Below the pieces are notes generated by a model that did no database searches, was not told the DNA's origin, and saw only the letters and a program-made list of their open reading frames with translations. Source: Saprospiraceae bacterium (GTDB lineage Bacteria; Bacteroidota; Bacteroidia; Chitinophagales; Saprospiraceae). Taken from it: a stretch of 64,000 nt of DNA. The stretch covers positions 179,493-243,492 of the forward strand of contig JAGFJA010000021.1 in the NCBI GenBank assembly GCA_024103005.1, written 5' to 3'. Each line of letters starts with the position of its first letter. Position 1 is the first letter of the stretch. A program made the translations under genes and the position numbers. Shown here piece after piece: positions 26,944-37,100 of this stretch.

Positions 26944-28332
26944 GTGTCCAAACTATACGCTATTGTCGATATTGAAACAACCGGAGTCAGTACCAACCGC
27001 GATAAAATAACGGAAGTAGCCATTTTATTACACGATGGCCACAGGGTCACTGATTCATTTGCAACTCTGATTAATCCGGAATGCTACATAACTCCATTTA
27101 TTACAGGTTTAACAGGAATAACCAACGATATGGTGGCTGATGCGCCCAAATTTCATGAAGTAGCTAAAAAAATAATAGAATGGACGGAAGGAAGAATCTT
27201 TGTCGCACATAATGTTCATTTTGACTACGGCTTTATCAAGGAAGAATTCAGAAGTCTCGGCTATACTTTTACACGGAATACCCTTGATACGGTCAGACTG
27301 AGCAGGCTTGCTTTCCCCGGATGGAAATCCTACAGCCTCGGCAATATCATTCAGCAATTAAATATTATTGTAAAAGAAAGGCACAGAGCCCTTGCAGATG
27401 CCGCAGCCACTGCTGAATTATTTACCATGATTATGCAATCGGGTGCTTACACCGGATCGGTAAATGATTATATCACTATGGGATTAAAAGCCTCAAACCT
27501 GCCTCCCGGAATCAGCTTGGATGACATCCTTCAACTTCCTGATACACACGGAGTATATTATTTTAAAAACAAAGAAGGTGCTTTATTATACGTTGGGAAG
27601 AGTAAAAATATTAAGAGCAGAATAGCTCAGCACTTCACTCAACATTCAGAAAAGTCATTAAAACTAAGACAAAGAACTCACAGTATAGATTATCTATTAA
27701 CCGGCAATGAACTGGCAGCATTAATAAAGGAATCCATGGAGATTCGGACACTTAAACCGGTATATAATGTCACCCAGAGAAATCCATCCTTTCCGTATGT
27801 GGTCATCGTGGAGGAAATAGAAAACACACCCAGGTTAATTACCGTAAAATCTAAAGAATTGATACCCGGCAAAAAAACAGTCAAACATTTCACCCATAAG
27901 AAGCTGGCCGATAGTTTTATCCAAAACAAATACCTTGAAATAAACGATGAAGCCTTAAAAAATGGAATTACTGCATATTTTGATCCTAAGGGCAAATCCA
28001 TTCAATTTGTAAGCAAGGATAACCTTGCTCAATACACTAATATATTCTACAGTATTATTAACAGCATTAGTCTATGGTTTGAGGAGGATATGCTCATACA
28101 GACAGAAGGAAGGCAGGTTACAGAAAAATGCTTATTCCTCATTCTCCATGGTAAATTTTACGGCTATGAATATTTTGACAATGATACTTCCATCCAATCA
28201 ATTGATAACCTGTTGCATTATATTTCTCCCATTGAATATCATCCGGATCTGGATCAACTGATTCATACCTATTTACGAAAAAATCCGGGTAAAATCAAAA
28301 TAACCAAACTTAATGCATATCATGAATCATAG
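26944..28332 (+). CDS. DEDDh exonuclease fused to GIY-YIG nuclease domain
   Basis: Two nuclease domains in one protein. The N-terminal part is a DnaQ/epsilon-like 3'-5' exonuclease: DIETTG with Asp9 and Glu11, HNVHFDYGF in the middle, and the DEDDh signature HRALADAAAT near 142-151. From ~195 there is a UvrC/Cho-type GIY-YIG domain: GVYYFKNKEG, LYVGKSKNIKSRIAQHF and the KESMEIRTLKPVYN Glu motif. The ~170-residue C-terminal part has no recognised domain; UvrB-binding and RNase H-like UvrC parts are absent. A role in DNA repair is inferred. It begins with GTG at 26944; no better ATG is near. Its end overlaps the aminotransferase gene by 20 bp. Confidence 0.9.
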   Translation: MSKLYAIVDIETTGVSTNRDKITEVAILLHDGHRVTDSFATLINPECYITPFITGLTGITNDMVADAPKFHEVAKKIIEWTEGRIFVAHNVHFDYGFIKEEFRSLGYTFTRNTLDTVRLSRLAFPGWKSYSLGNIIQQLNIIVKERHRALADAAATAELFTMIMQSGAYTGSVNDYITMGLKASNLPPGISLDDILQLPDTHGVYYFKNKEGALLYVGKSKNIKSRIAQHFTQHSEKSLKLRQRTHSIDYLLTGNELAALIKESMEIRTLKPVYNVTQRNPSFPYVVIVEEIENTPRLITVKSKELIPGKKTVKHFTHKKLADSFIQNKYLEINDEALKNGITAYFDPKGKSIQFVSKDNLAQYTNIFYSIINSISLWFEEDMLIQTEGRQVTEKCLFLILHGKFYGYEYFDNDTSIQSIDNLLHYISPIEYHPDLDQLIHTYLRKNPGKIKITKLNAYHES

Positions 28333-29494
28333 GCAAATATTCTTTCAGAGCATCGCCCAAACCAGCCCTTTTCCACTATCTATTGAAATAGCAGATGCTG
28401 AAGGCATATATCTGACGGACAAAGCAGGTAAAAAGTATATTGACTTTATCAGTGGCATCAATGTCAGTATCATTGGTCACTGTAATCCTACAGTTGTCAA
28501 AGCTATCGGAGACCAAGCCTCTTCTTATATGCACACCATGGTATATGGTGAACATATTCAAACTCCCCAAACTCGTCTCAGTGAGTTTTTAAAAACTATT
28601 TTACCTTCGAGTCTTGACAATATTTATTATGTTAATAGTGGAACAGAGGCAGTAGAAGGCGCCCTTAAGCTGGCAAAAAAATATACAGGACGACACGAAA
28701 TCATTGCTTTCAAAAAAGCCTATCATGGGAGCACAGCAGGATCTGCTGCACTCATGTCGGACTCCACTCATACGGCAGTCAGCGCTCCTCACGTACCCGG
28801 AGTAAAATTTATTGAATTCAATCAAATCAATGAATTAGAGAAGATTACTAACAGGACTGCAGCAGTTATCTGCGAAATCGTCAAAGCCGAAGCCGGAATT
28901 ATAACTGCTTCCGCTGAATATTTCATTCAATTATCCAACCGCTGTAAAAAAACAGGTACTCTTTTGATTGTGGACGAAATACAGACAGGTTGCGGCCGAA
29001 CGGGAACGTGGTTTGCCTTTGAACAAATGAATATCATCCCTGATATATTACTTTTGGGCAAGGCCTTTGGTGGCGGACTTCCACTGGCAGCCTTCATTGC
29101 ACCAAAATCCATTATGCAGTGTTTTTCCTACAATCCTATCCTCAGCCATATCACCACATTTGGCGGCAATCCGGTATGCTGCGCTGCCTCACTGGCAACC
29201 CTGGAATTTATTAGAGACCGACATCTGACTGAAACAGTCACCCACAAATCAGATATTGTTAAGGCAACATTATCAGGCTTAGAAGTACGGATATGCGGAC
29301 TGATGGCTGCCATTCAACTTAGTTCATTTGAAGATGTAATGAAAGTGTGCCAAAATTGCATGGCTCAGGGTGTTTTAGTCGATTGGTTCTTATTTAATAA
29401 TACTTCCATTCGATTGGCCCCACCTTTAACCATCACAGAACAGGAATTGTTAAATTCTCTTAATATTATCAGGACTCAGATATATAATCTATAA
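28313..29494 (+). CDS. Class III PLP-dependent aminotransferase
   Basis: Transfers an amino group from an omega-amino donor to a keto acid; relatives include acetylornithine, ornithine and GABA aminotransferases. The signatures are VNSGTEAVEGALKLAKK (~105-121), the cofactor Asp in LIVDEIQTGCGRTG (~220-233), and the PLP lysine in LLGKAFGGGLPLA (~245-257). 393 residues. Two in-frame ATGs (28313 and 28322) are possible; both overlap the exonuclease gene, so the two are coupled. No arginine or polyamine genes are nearby, so the substrate is open. Confidence 0.88.
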   Translation: MHIMNHRQIFFQSIAQTSPFPLSIEIADAEGIYLTDKAGKKYIDFISGINVSIIGHCNPTVVKAIGDQASSYMHTMVYGEHIQTPQTRLSEFLKTILPSSLDNIYYVNSGTEAVEGALKLAKKYTGRHEIIAFKKAYHGSTAGSAALMSDSTHTAVSAPHVPGVKFIEFNQINELEKITNRTAAVICEIVKAEAGIITASAEYFIQLSNRCKKTGTLLIVDEIQTGCGRTGTWFAFEQMNIIPDILLLGKAFGGGLPLAAFIAPKSIMQCFSYNPILSHITTFGGNPVCCAASLATLEFIRDRHLTETVTHKSDIVKATLSGLEVRICGLMAAIQLSSFEDVMKVCQNCMAQGVLVDWFLFNNTSIRLAPPLTITEQELLNSLNIIRTQIYNL

Positions 29495-29522
29495 TTTTAT
29501 CAAAATATATTTATTGTTTGTC

Positions 29523-31766
29523 ATGAAATATTGTCACTTACCTCTTATAGTCATATTGATTACTTTTATTCCCTCATTTATTATAGGTCAAAACTATACT
29601 TTTTCAGATTTTGACATCACTCAAAATGGAACCTCCCTCGTAAATTGCATGGACGGAGGTCTCAATAGTCCGCAAATATCACAGTTTGATTTAGATGGCG
29701 ACGGAATTAAGGAGTTGATCATTTTTGACAAAGTGGGTGACATCTTCAATGTATATAAATACAATAACAATTCAGGTTTATATGAATACTGGTTAAATCC
29801 GCCGGTTGTCTTTCCGAATATCAATGATCTGGCACTTATAAGAGATTATGATGGCGATGGCGTGATGGATATTTTTGGAATACCTACAGACGATATTGTA
29901 GGATTTGGCGTATGGAAGGGACGAAAAATAAACGATCAGACAGTTCTGGAAAGAGTCCAGCTCAATAAGTGGTATTATAATGTCCTTAGCTATCCCGGCA
30001 ATAACGGCAGACTTAATGTGTACGTTACTATCACAGACATCCCTGATATCCAGGATATCGACGGAGATGGGGACCTGGACATATTTTCCTTTAACGAACA
30101 GGGGTCGCACATGGTTTTTTATAAAAACAACAGTGTTGAACAAGGTTATGGCAGAGATTCGCTGTTATATACGCTGGAGGATATCTGTTACGGTAAATTT
30201 ATAGAAGGCGGGTTAGATAACACGATAACACTTAGCAGCAATCCCAATCAATGTGCTACCAACTTTACCGATACTACACCACTGGAACTCAGGCACTCAG
30301 GATCTACCCTTCTTGTGAAGGACATAGACAAAGACGGAATTCAGGATATTCTGCTTGGTGATATTTCATTCAACAATGTAGTCTTCCTGCGAAACACAGG
30401 AACAAATGTAAAAGCTTATATAACCGAGCAAAACGACCTTTTCCCCGATATAGAAGACCCAATCAATCTTGGTCCGTTTCCCGCAATTTATTCGCTGGAT
30501 TACGGCCCCAATCATGAGGACTGCATTGTAGCTACAAGCAATATCGGTTCTTTGGCGACGGAATCTATCCTCAACTGGAGATATACTTATGATGAGGATG
30601 CACCGGGAAATTACAGGTTGGCAGAAAAAGATTTTTTGATAAAAAACTCATTGGACCTTGGTCTGGAATGCAGCCCGACAATCTACGACATAGATGCTGA
30701 CGGCAAGCCTGATTTGATATTGGGTAATAAATTTTATAAAGATAAAAACAATGGTCAGTATGGACAATTGGTGTATCTAAGAAATACTTCTGACGGAAAT
30801 AAACTATCATTTACAGTTGAAGATGAGGACTTTGCCAACCTGAAAAGTTTTGGTATTAATCATTATGGCTACAAACCCTTGTTTACAGATATAGATCATA
30901 ATGGTTATATCGACTTATTAATAGGAACGGAAAGGGGTACGTTGTTGCATTTTGAAAGCTCAACACCAATAGGCCAGCCTACTGCTTTCGTCTTAAAATC
31001 AGAATCCTATCAGGGTATCAAAGTTCCATCCAGAGCAGCGCCAGCAGCTTATGACTTTGACCATGACGGAGATACAGACCTTATTATCGGCGACAAAAAT
31101 GGGAATTTCTGTTTATTTATAAACACAGGGACAGCCAAAAATCCAATATTTGCACCCGGATATCAGGATGCTCCTAATGTATATAGGTACGGCAATGTTA
31201 CAGTTAAAGAAATTGGGGATACAGAAGGAGATGCAACTCCGTTTATAATGAGGTGGAAGGGCGAGGACATCCTTGTTTCGGGCTCTTATAATGGACAAAT
31301 ATATGCATTCAACGGAATGAACGGAACCAGTACGGCTACTCTTTCAAAAATATCACTAAATACAGAAAGCTTATATTCCGGCAGACAAAACAAACCGGTA
31401 TTTGGCGATCTAAATAATGATGGGATTTTAGAACTAATCCAAGGAAATATCCGAGGTGGCCTCAATATTTTAGCGACGGATATTACCACTTCTGGAACGA
31501 TTTCAATTCAAGGCAAAAAGTCAAATCAGAAAATGCTCCTCTACCCCATTCCTGCTTCGGCAGGAAAGAGGATATACTTTGACAATCGATTGGATTTATC
31601 TCAACTTGAATTTATCTCAATAACCGGAAAACCCATCTTAAAAATATTAAAATCTCCGGGTCAGAATTACTTGGATATTCCAACCAACACTTCCCCGGGT
31701 ATCTATATCCTAAGGGCTACATTTAAAAACAGGGAAACTATTAATTCAAAAATTATTATCCATTAA
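29523..31766 (+). CDS. Secreted FG-GAP/VCBS repeat protein with T9SS sorting domain
   Basis: Extracellular beta-propeller-like protein. Signal peptide at residues 1-22 (ends FIIGQ). At least six Asp-rich calcium-binding loops of the type D-x-D-x-D-G are spread through the chain (for example DLDGDG, DYDGDGVMD, DIDGDGDLD, DKDGIQD, DFDHDGDTD and DLNNDGI), typical of FG-GAP/VCBS repeats. The last ~80 residues are a T9SS sorting domain (LYPIPASAGKR through SPGIYILRA to KIIIH). The ATG at 29523 is chosen over the TTG at 29514 because it starts directly at a good signal peptide. A role in adhesion or surface binding is typical of the family but unproven here. Confidence 0.88.
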   Translation: MKYCHLPLIVILITFIPSFIIGQNYTFSDFDITQNGTSLVNCMDGGLNSPQISQFDLDGDGIKELIIFDKVGDIFNVYKYNNNSGLYEYWLNPPVVFPNINDLALIRDYDGDGVMDIFGIPTDDIVGFGVWKGRKINDQTVLERVQLNKWYYNVLSYPGNNGRLNVYVTITDIPDIQDIDGDGDLDIFSFNEQGSHMVFYKNNSVEQGYGRDSLLYTLEDICYGKFIEGGLDNTITLSSNPNQCATNFTDTTPLELRHSGSTLLVKDIDKDGIQDILLGDISFNNVVFLRNTGTNVKAYITEQNDLFPDIEDPINLGPFPAIYSLDYGPNHEDCIVATSNIGSLATESILNWRYTYDEDAPGNYRLAEKDFLIKNSLDLGLECSPTIYDIDADGKPDLILGNKFYKDKNNGQYGQLVYLRNTSDGNKLSFTVEDEDFANLKSFGINHYGYKPLFTDIDHNGYIDLLIGTERGTLLHFESSTPIGQPTAFVLKSESYQGIKVPSRAAPAAYDFDHDGDTDLIIGDKNGNFCLFINTGTAKNPIFAPGYQDAPNVYRYGNVTVKEIGDTEGDATPFIMRWKGEDILVSGSYNGQIYAFNGMNGTSTATLSKISLNTESLYSGRQNKPVFGDLNNDGILELIQGNIRGGLNILATDITTSGTISIQGKKSNQKMLLYPIPASAGKRIYFDNRLDLSQLEFISITGKPILKILKSPGQNYLDIPTNTSPGIYILRATFKNRETINSKIIIH

Positions 31767-31815
31767 AACGAAGGATTGAGGGCTAAAAACATGGATTGTT
31801 TTTGTATAACCTTAT

Positions 31816-33039
31816 TCATTCTTCAAAATAGTTGAGGTCCTTATCAAAACTTTCTTTCAATCTGCTAAGAGCAAAAATCGCTATCATACTGAGTAGAAAA
31901 ATCATGATATAACCTGCAGTTATAATATCGCTCTTTCTGACAAAAAACTCAAACAGGAGGGTTGAAGGAATCAAGGCACCTCTTACAAAGTTAGGTGCTG
32001 TCGTAGTAACGGTTGACCTGAGATTGATTCCAAATTGTTCGGATGCTATTGTCACAAAAGTAGCCCAATATCCAACTCCCAAACCAAGAAAAAAACAAAT
32101 CCATTTAAATTCATCTCGTGTCAACCCCTGACTACTCAAGTACCAGAATGAACTTATTAAAATACCAATTTGAAAAATAAATACGACAAGCCGCCTGGAT
32201 TTGATCATTTGTGCCAGCAACCCGGCAAAAATATCACCTAATGAAATACCTAAATATGTAAATAAGATACCGGACGCAGCACTCAATTCTTCAGGAGCAT
32301 TCAGTGCCCGACCGAATTCGGGAGCCTGGGTTACGAAAATCCCTACTACAAACCAGATCGGGAGACCAATCAACAAACAATACATATATCTGCGAAACCT
32401 TTCCTTATCATTAAAAAGCATCCCAATTTTCCCTCGAGACACCTTCTCATTGACCGTACGATGAAACATGCCGGATTCAAATGTCCCCATTCTCAGTCCC
32501 AACAACATCAAGCCCATAACTCCTCCGGCAATATATGCGTTGCGCCATGCAAAATGTTCGGCAATATAAAAGGCAGCTATTGCACCCAATACACCAATCC
32601 CCGCAATCAACATCGTACCATAACCACGCTTTCTTTTATCCATGCTTTCGCTGACAAGGGTAACGCCGGCCCCTAATTCTCCAGCCAACCCCAATCCTGC
32701 AATGAATCTGATTATAGCGTATGTATGAAGATCATACACATAAGCATTGGCTATATTGGCAATAGAGTACAATAAGATTGAACCGAAAAGGACCTTTATC
32801 CGTCCGAATTTATCGCCTATAACTCCCCAAACAATACCTCCAATCAACAGTCCTGCCATCTGCATATTCAATACATATTCTCCACCGGTACGCATATCTT
32901 CAGAAGAAATACCAATATCCGTAAAACTTGGAATCCTGACAATTGAAAAAATTACCAGATCGTAGATATCCACAAAATAACCAAGCGATGCCACCAGGAC
33001 AATAAATACGACGCTTCGACGTGAGGAAACAGAATTCAT
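31816..33039 (-). CDS. MFS transporter, metabolite:H+ symporter type
   Basis: Twelve-helix secondary transporter of 407 residues. The MFS signature after helix 2 is GDKFGRIKVL (~75-84), and helix 4 has RFIAGLGLAGELGAG followed by the VTLVSE motif, as in the sugar and carboxylate symporters. The central loop (~195-235) is long and charged. The substrate cannot be assigned by eye, and neighbouring genes give no pathway hint. It is convergent with the FG-GAP gene, with 49 bp between the coding ends. Confidence 0.87.
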   Translation of the reverse strand: MNSVSSRRSVVFIVLVASLGYFVDIYDLVIFSIVRIPSFTDIGISSEDMRTGGEYVLNMQMAGLLIGGIVWGVIGDKFGRIKVLFGSILLYSIANIANAYVYDLHTYAIIRFIAGLGLAGELGAGVTLVSESMDKRKRGYGTMLIAGIGVLGAIAAFYIAEHFAWRNAYIAGGVMGLMLLGLRMGTFESGMFHRTVNEKVSRGKIGMLFNDKERFRRYMYCLLIGLPIWFVVGIFVTQAPEFGRALNAPEELSAASGILFTYLGISLGDIFAGLLAQMIKSRRLVVFIFQIGILISSFWYLSSQGLTRDEFKWICFFLGLGVGYWATFVTIASEQFGINLRSTVTTTAPNFVRGALIPSTLLFEFFVRKSDIITAGYIMIFLLSMIAIFALSRLKESFDKDLNYFEE

Positions 33040-33102
33040 AGCATTTAATTTCTAATCATTACTCTTTCCAAAATTATTAAAAAGTTTGAACTTAATTAAT
33101 AG

Positions 33103-33138
33103 AAACAAAAAAGGGTTACCCGAACAGGCAACCCTTTG
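33103..33138 (-). terminator. Rho-independent terminator after the Cys-rich gene
   Basis: On the minus strand GGGTTGCC pairs with GGGTAACCC-type bases (one G-T pair) around a short loop, followed by a T-rich run. It starts about 20 bp after the stop of the gene at 33159-33605. Confidence 0.65.
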
Positions 33139-33158
33139 TACTTTTAAAAAGGCAATAA

Positions 33159-33605
33159 TTACATCTTAGAAGAAGATTCTACCGCCGGCTTGTGTATATC
33201 TGCACTGGCACTTCCCTTCTTGGAGCAGCAGCTTCCTTCCATTTTATCTTTTTTAGAACATGCTTTGCCATCCTTCATTTCGCCTGCACATGCTTTACCG
33301 TGAGCATCAGGAGTAGCATTTACAAACTTCGCAGTAGCTGCATCATAAACTACCTCTGTACGAACTTTTTTACCTGTAACCGGGTCTTTCACCTTACGAG
33401 TATAAGTAATAGTTCCATCTTTTTCTTTCTTAGCCTTAATTGTTTTATCTGCAGCAGCAGCCTTTGCAACAACTTCAGGAGAAACCTTATCAACAGAAGC
33501 AGTTTTCTTGGCACAGCAGGAAGAACCGGCTTTAGCACATTGAGCATTCAGATTTGAAAAACCAACAAATCCTATAAATGCCAGAATAAAAAATAATCCT
33601 TTCAT
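33159..33605 (-). CDS. Small secreted Cys- and Lys-rich protein, unknown
   Basis: I do not recognise a family. Signal peptide at residues 1-22 (ends LNAQ). The mature part of ~125 residues is rich in Lys, Ala and Ser, with seven cysteines in two clusters: Cys23, Cys30, Cys31 near the N-terminus, and Cys106, Cys116, Cys126, Cys127 near the C-terminus. Each cluster has a Cys-Cys pair followed by Lys (SCCAKK and SCCSKK). Between them lies a DGTITYTRKVKDPVTGKK segment that looks like a beta hairpin. Metal binding or disulfide cross-linking would fit, but this is inference. Its own terminator follows; the MFS gene lies downstream. Confidence 0.7.
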   Translation of the reverse strand: MKGLFFILAFIGFVGFSNLNAQCAKAGSSCCAKKTASVDKVSPEVVAKAAAADKTIKAKKEKDGTITYTRKVKDPVTGKKVRTEVVYDAATAKFVNATPDAHGKACAGEMKDGKACSKKDKMEGSCCSKKGSASADIHKPAVESSSKM

Positions 33606-33746
33606 ATTTTCTTAAATTTTAACAGTTTAAATTGCCACAAATATAACGATATAATTATTATCTTTGATATGTCATCCTTATATTTCAAGGATTTTAACGA
33701 ATTTTTAATAAAATCTCCTTTCTGAACTATTAAATTCTCTGTTTTT

Positions 33747-34175
33747 ATGAAGTATTTTCCAATATTATTATTAATTATAATACAATTTGGGTGCAAGTCG
33801 GCCCTGCTCCCTCCGGATAAGTATCAAAGTGCCCAAATTTCTTTTGGCTCAGGCGGCGGATTTTCAGGTGAGTTCAATGAATATACCCTTTTGGATGATG
33901 GACGTTTATTTAAAAAAAGTAGAGATGGCATGTCGTTTGAGGAGTTAAAAAGCGTCGATAAAAAACTTACTAAACAAATCTTTGATAATATCACTACTTT
34001 CGGAATAGATAAATACCAATACAACCAACCTCAAAACCTGTATTACTTTCTGGCTTACTCAGCACACGGAGAAACCAATAAAATAGTATGGTCAGGCCAG
34101 CCTGAAAATAAATTAGCCATTGTCAATTCAATCTATAAATTACTTGTCACACAGTCTAAAAATTCTAAACAATGA
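33747..34175 (+). CDS. Putative lipoprotein of unknown function
   Basis: 142 residues with a short lipoprotein signal (IIIQFGC, Cys16). The mature part has a GSGGGFSGEFNEYTLLDDGRLFKK segment, probably a beta sheet, then a helix and the IVWSGQPENK stretch. I see no enzymatic motif. Its stop overlaps the start of the M4 metallopeptidase gene (ATGA at 34172-34175), so the two are translated together. A role as chaperone, inhibitor or partner of that protease is possible but is inference. Confidence 0.7.
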   Translation: MKYFPILLLIIIQFGCKSALLPPDKYQSAQISFGSGGGFSGEFNEYTLLDDGRLFKKSRDGMSFEELKSVDKKLTKQIFDNITTFGIDKYQYNQPQNLYYFLAYSAHGETNKIVWSGQPENKLAIVNSIYKLLVTQSKNSKQ

Positions 34176-37100
34176 GAAAGTTTTTCATTTACATTCTATT
34201 ATTGTGCCTATCCTTCCCCTCTATGGCACAAAAAGGAAAGACCAAACCAACCGGTGGCAAATCCGATGGTCCAGCATCCATACAAATCGATTTCAGCAAA
34301 TTAAAGTTACCGATAATAAATGCAAATACATTCGATATTCCATTTTATCCGAAATCTTTTGGAAAGATGCTTGCATCCACTCCGAATGCTGTTATTAAAA
34401 CATACAGTATAACAGGATTACCGGTATGGATTGAAGGGAACCTGATGAATGTTTCAAAAATTAACAGGCAGGACATCAGAAGTACAGCCATTGACTTCCT
34501 CTCTATTAATCAAAAAAATTTTGGGATTCAAAATGCCGCAAAGGAATTTAAAATTACAAAAATTGCCTCTGATGATGCTGCTACATCACACATTAAAATG
34601 CAACAGGAATATAAAGGCATAGAAGTTTGGAATGCAGAGGTGATGATACACTTGCGAGATGGAATTCCATATCTATTCAACGGACGCTATATCCCGACAC
34701 CGTCTTATGTCAATACGCTACCTGACATTACACTTAATCAGGCTATGGAAATAGTAAAAAAGTTGTATCCCATACCTGATTATTCTTCACAGCAACTAAG
34801 TTTAATCGGCAATAACCCGCTAAGCGGCAGATTGGTAATCTATACACAGATAGACAAGAATGAGAAAGGGCAATTGGCCTATTTGATTGATATTCACCCG
34901 ACACTTATTTCTAAAATCACTTTATTTGTCGATGCACATAATGGTAAGGTTATTGACGAAATAAAATCTTATTGTGCCTTGGATTATCGTCATTCTGATA
35001 CAAATACTTCTTGTACTCATCTGTCAGATTTTATAAATAACACTCAAGTATCCCAAACCACTAATTTTTCTCCACTGGATGGACCAGCCACAGCCACTGC
35101 CCTTGATTTGAATAATGTCAGCAGACAGATTCATACTTATCAATTAAACGGAAATTATTTTCTTTTAGACGCATCCCGACAAATGTTTGCAGGAGGAAAT
35201 CTTCCGGACGATCCGAAGGGTGCTATCTGGACAATTGACGCTCAGGGTGGCTCACCTGAAAACAATAACTTTAACTTAGTACAGCTAACTTCATCCAACA
35301 ACTCATGGAATAATAAAAAGGCAGTTTCTGCCCACTATAATGGCGGAGTTGCCTATGAATATTTCAAAAATACTTTTAACCGTAATTCAATCAATGGCTC
35401 TGGTGGCACCATCATCTCCATCATAAACGTCAACAATTCAGATGGAAGCAATATGGATAATGCATTCTGGAATGGGTACGCTATGTTTTACGGCAATGGA
35501 AACCAGGCTTTTAAACCCCTTGCAGGAGCATTGGATGTCGCAGGTCATGAAATGTCACATGGTGTGATTCAGGCAACTGCCAATTTAACCTACCAGGGAG
35601 AGTCAGGCGCCATGAACGAATCCTTTGCAGATGTCTTCGGAGCTCTGATAGACAGAGATGACTATAAAATCGGTGAGGACGTCGTCTTACCCGGGGTATT
35701 TGCCGGTGGAGCCCTCAGAGACATGTCCAATCCGCACAATGGCGGAAGCAGTCTCAATGATCAGGGATGGCAACCCAACCATATGAATGAAAAATATACC
35801 GGCTCACAGGATAATGGAGGGGTCCACATCAATAGCGGCATCCTCAACTTTGCCTTTTACAAGATAGCTTCCAAACTAGGTAAGGATGATGCTGAAAAAC
35901 TCTATTATGCTGCTTTAACCAAATATCTCACCAAATCTTCACAATTTATAGACTGTAGAAATGCGGTAATTCAGGCTGCTAAGGATAAATATGGTGCCAA
36001 CTCTCCCAATATCGCCCAAATCGAAAACTCTTTTTCTGAGGTCGGTATAGGCTCTGGCAATGGCACAACCCAACCACCTGATTATGGTAGCAATCCCGGC
36101 CAGGATTATATCCTGTTTACTGATCCTGATTTCAACCAGATAAACCTCGCAAATGTGACCACCGGAGAAGTAAACACGTTGGATTTCAATGGAGGCCTGG
36201 CCAGCAAGATTTCCGTTTCTGATGACGGCACTCTCGCCGTTTTCATCGGGAAAGACAAGGCAATGTATTACATCCAGTTTGACTGGAGCGCAGGCAACTA
36301 TAATATAGGATTGCTTGACAATTCAAATCAATGGCGAAATGTAGCCTTATCTAAAGATGGCCTAAGGCTTGCCGGTTTATTGGACACAGAAGAACCTTAT
36401 ATCTATGTATTTGACCTCGCAGGTAACACCAGCAATGCGTTTGAACTATACAACCCAACAACGGGCGATGGAAATATTTTTACCAGCGACGTCCAGTATG
36501 CCGATGCGATGGAATTTGATCATTCAGGCGAATTTTTGATGTATGATGCACTATCATCACTCGGGTTCTTCGGAGCTGAATTCTGGGACATTGGTTTTCT
36601 GCATGTATGGAACAATAATTCAAAAACCTATGGTGACGGCACAATAGAAAAACTATTTTCTTCCCTTCCAGATGGCGTAAATGTCGGCAATGCCGTTTTT
36701 TCAAAAAATAGTCCGAACGTCATTGCATTTGATTATTTTGAAAACGGCAATAATGAGGTGTATGAATTGTTGGCGGGAAATATCGAAACCGGTGAACTAA
36801 ACGTTATTTATGAGAATAATGTGCTCTCCTATCCTTGTTTTTCAAAAGACGATAAATATTTAATATTCAATGCACTGGACAATTCCAATACAGATATCAT
36901 AGCTGCCCAGCAATTAAATGCCAACAAGATATCGCCAAGTGGCAATCCTTTTGTACTGATCAACAACAGCACATTGGGAACGTGGTTTGCCAACGGCAAG
37001 CGCGATCTGAACGATGTAATATCTCAAAATATTTTGACAGACAATGTAAATATATTTCCTAATCCGGCTACTTCAAATGTAAATATTCAATGGATCAGTC

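Noticed and set aside
29514..29522. TTG start for the FG-GAP protein
   Set aside because: The ATG at 29523 starts directly at the signal peptide; the TTG adds three residues and has no better ribosome-binding context.
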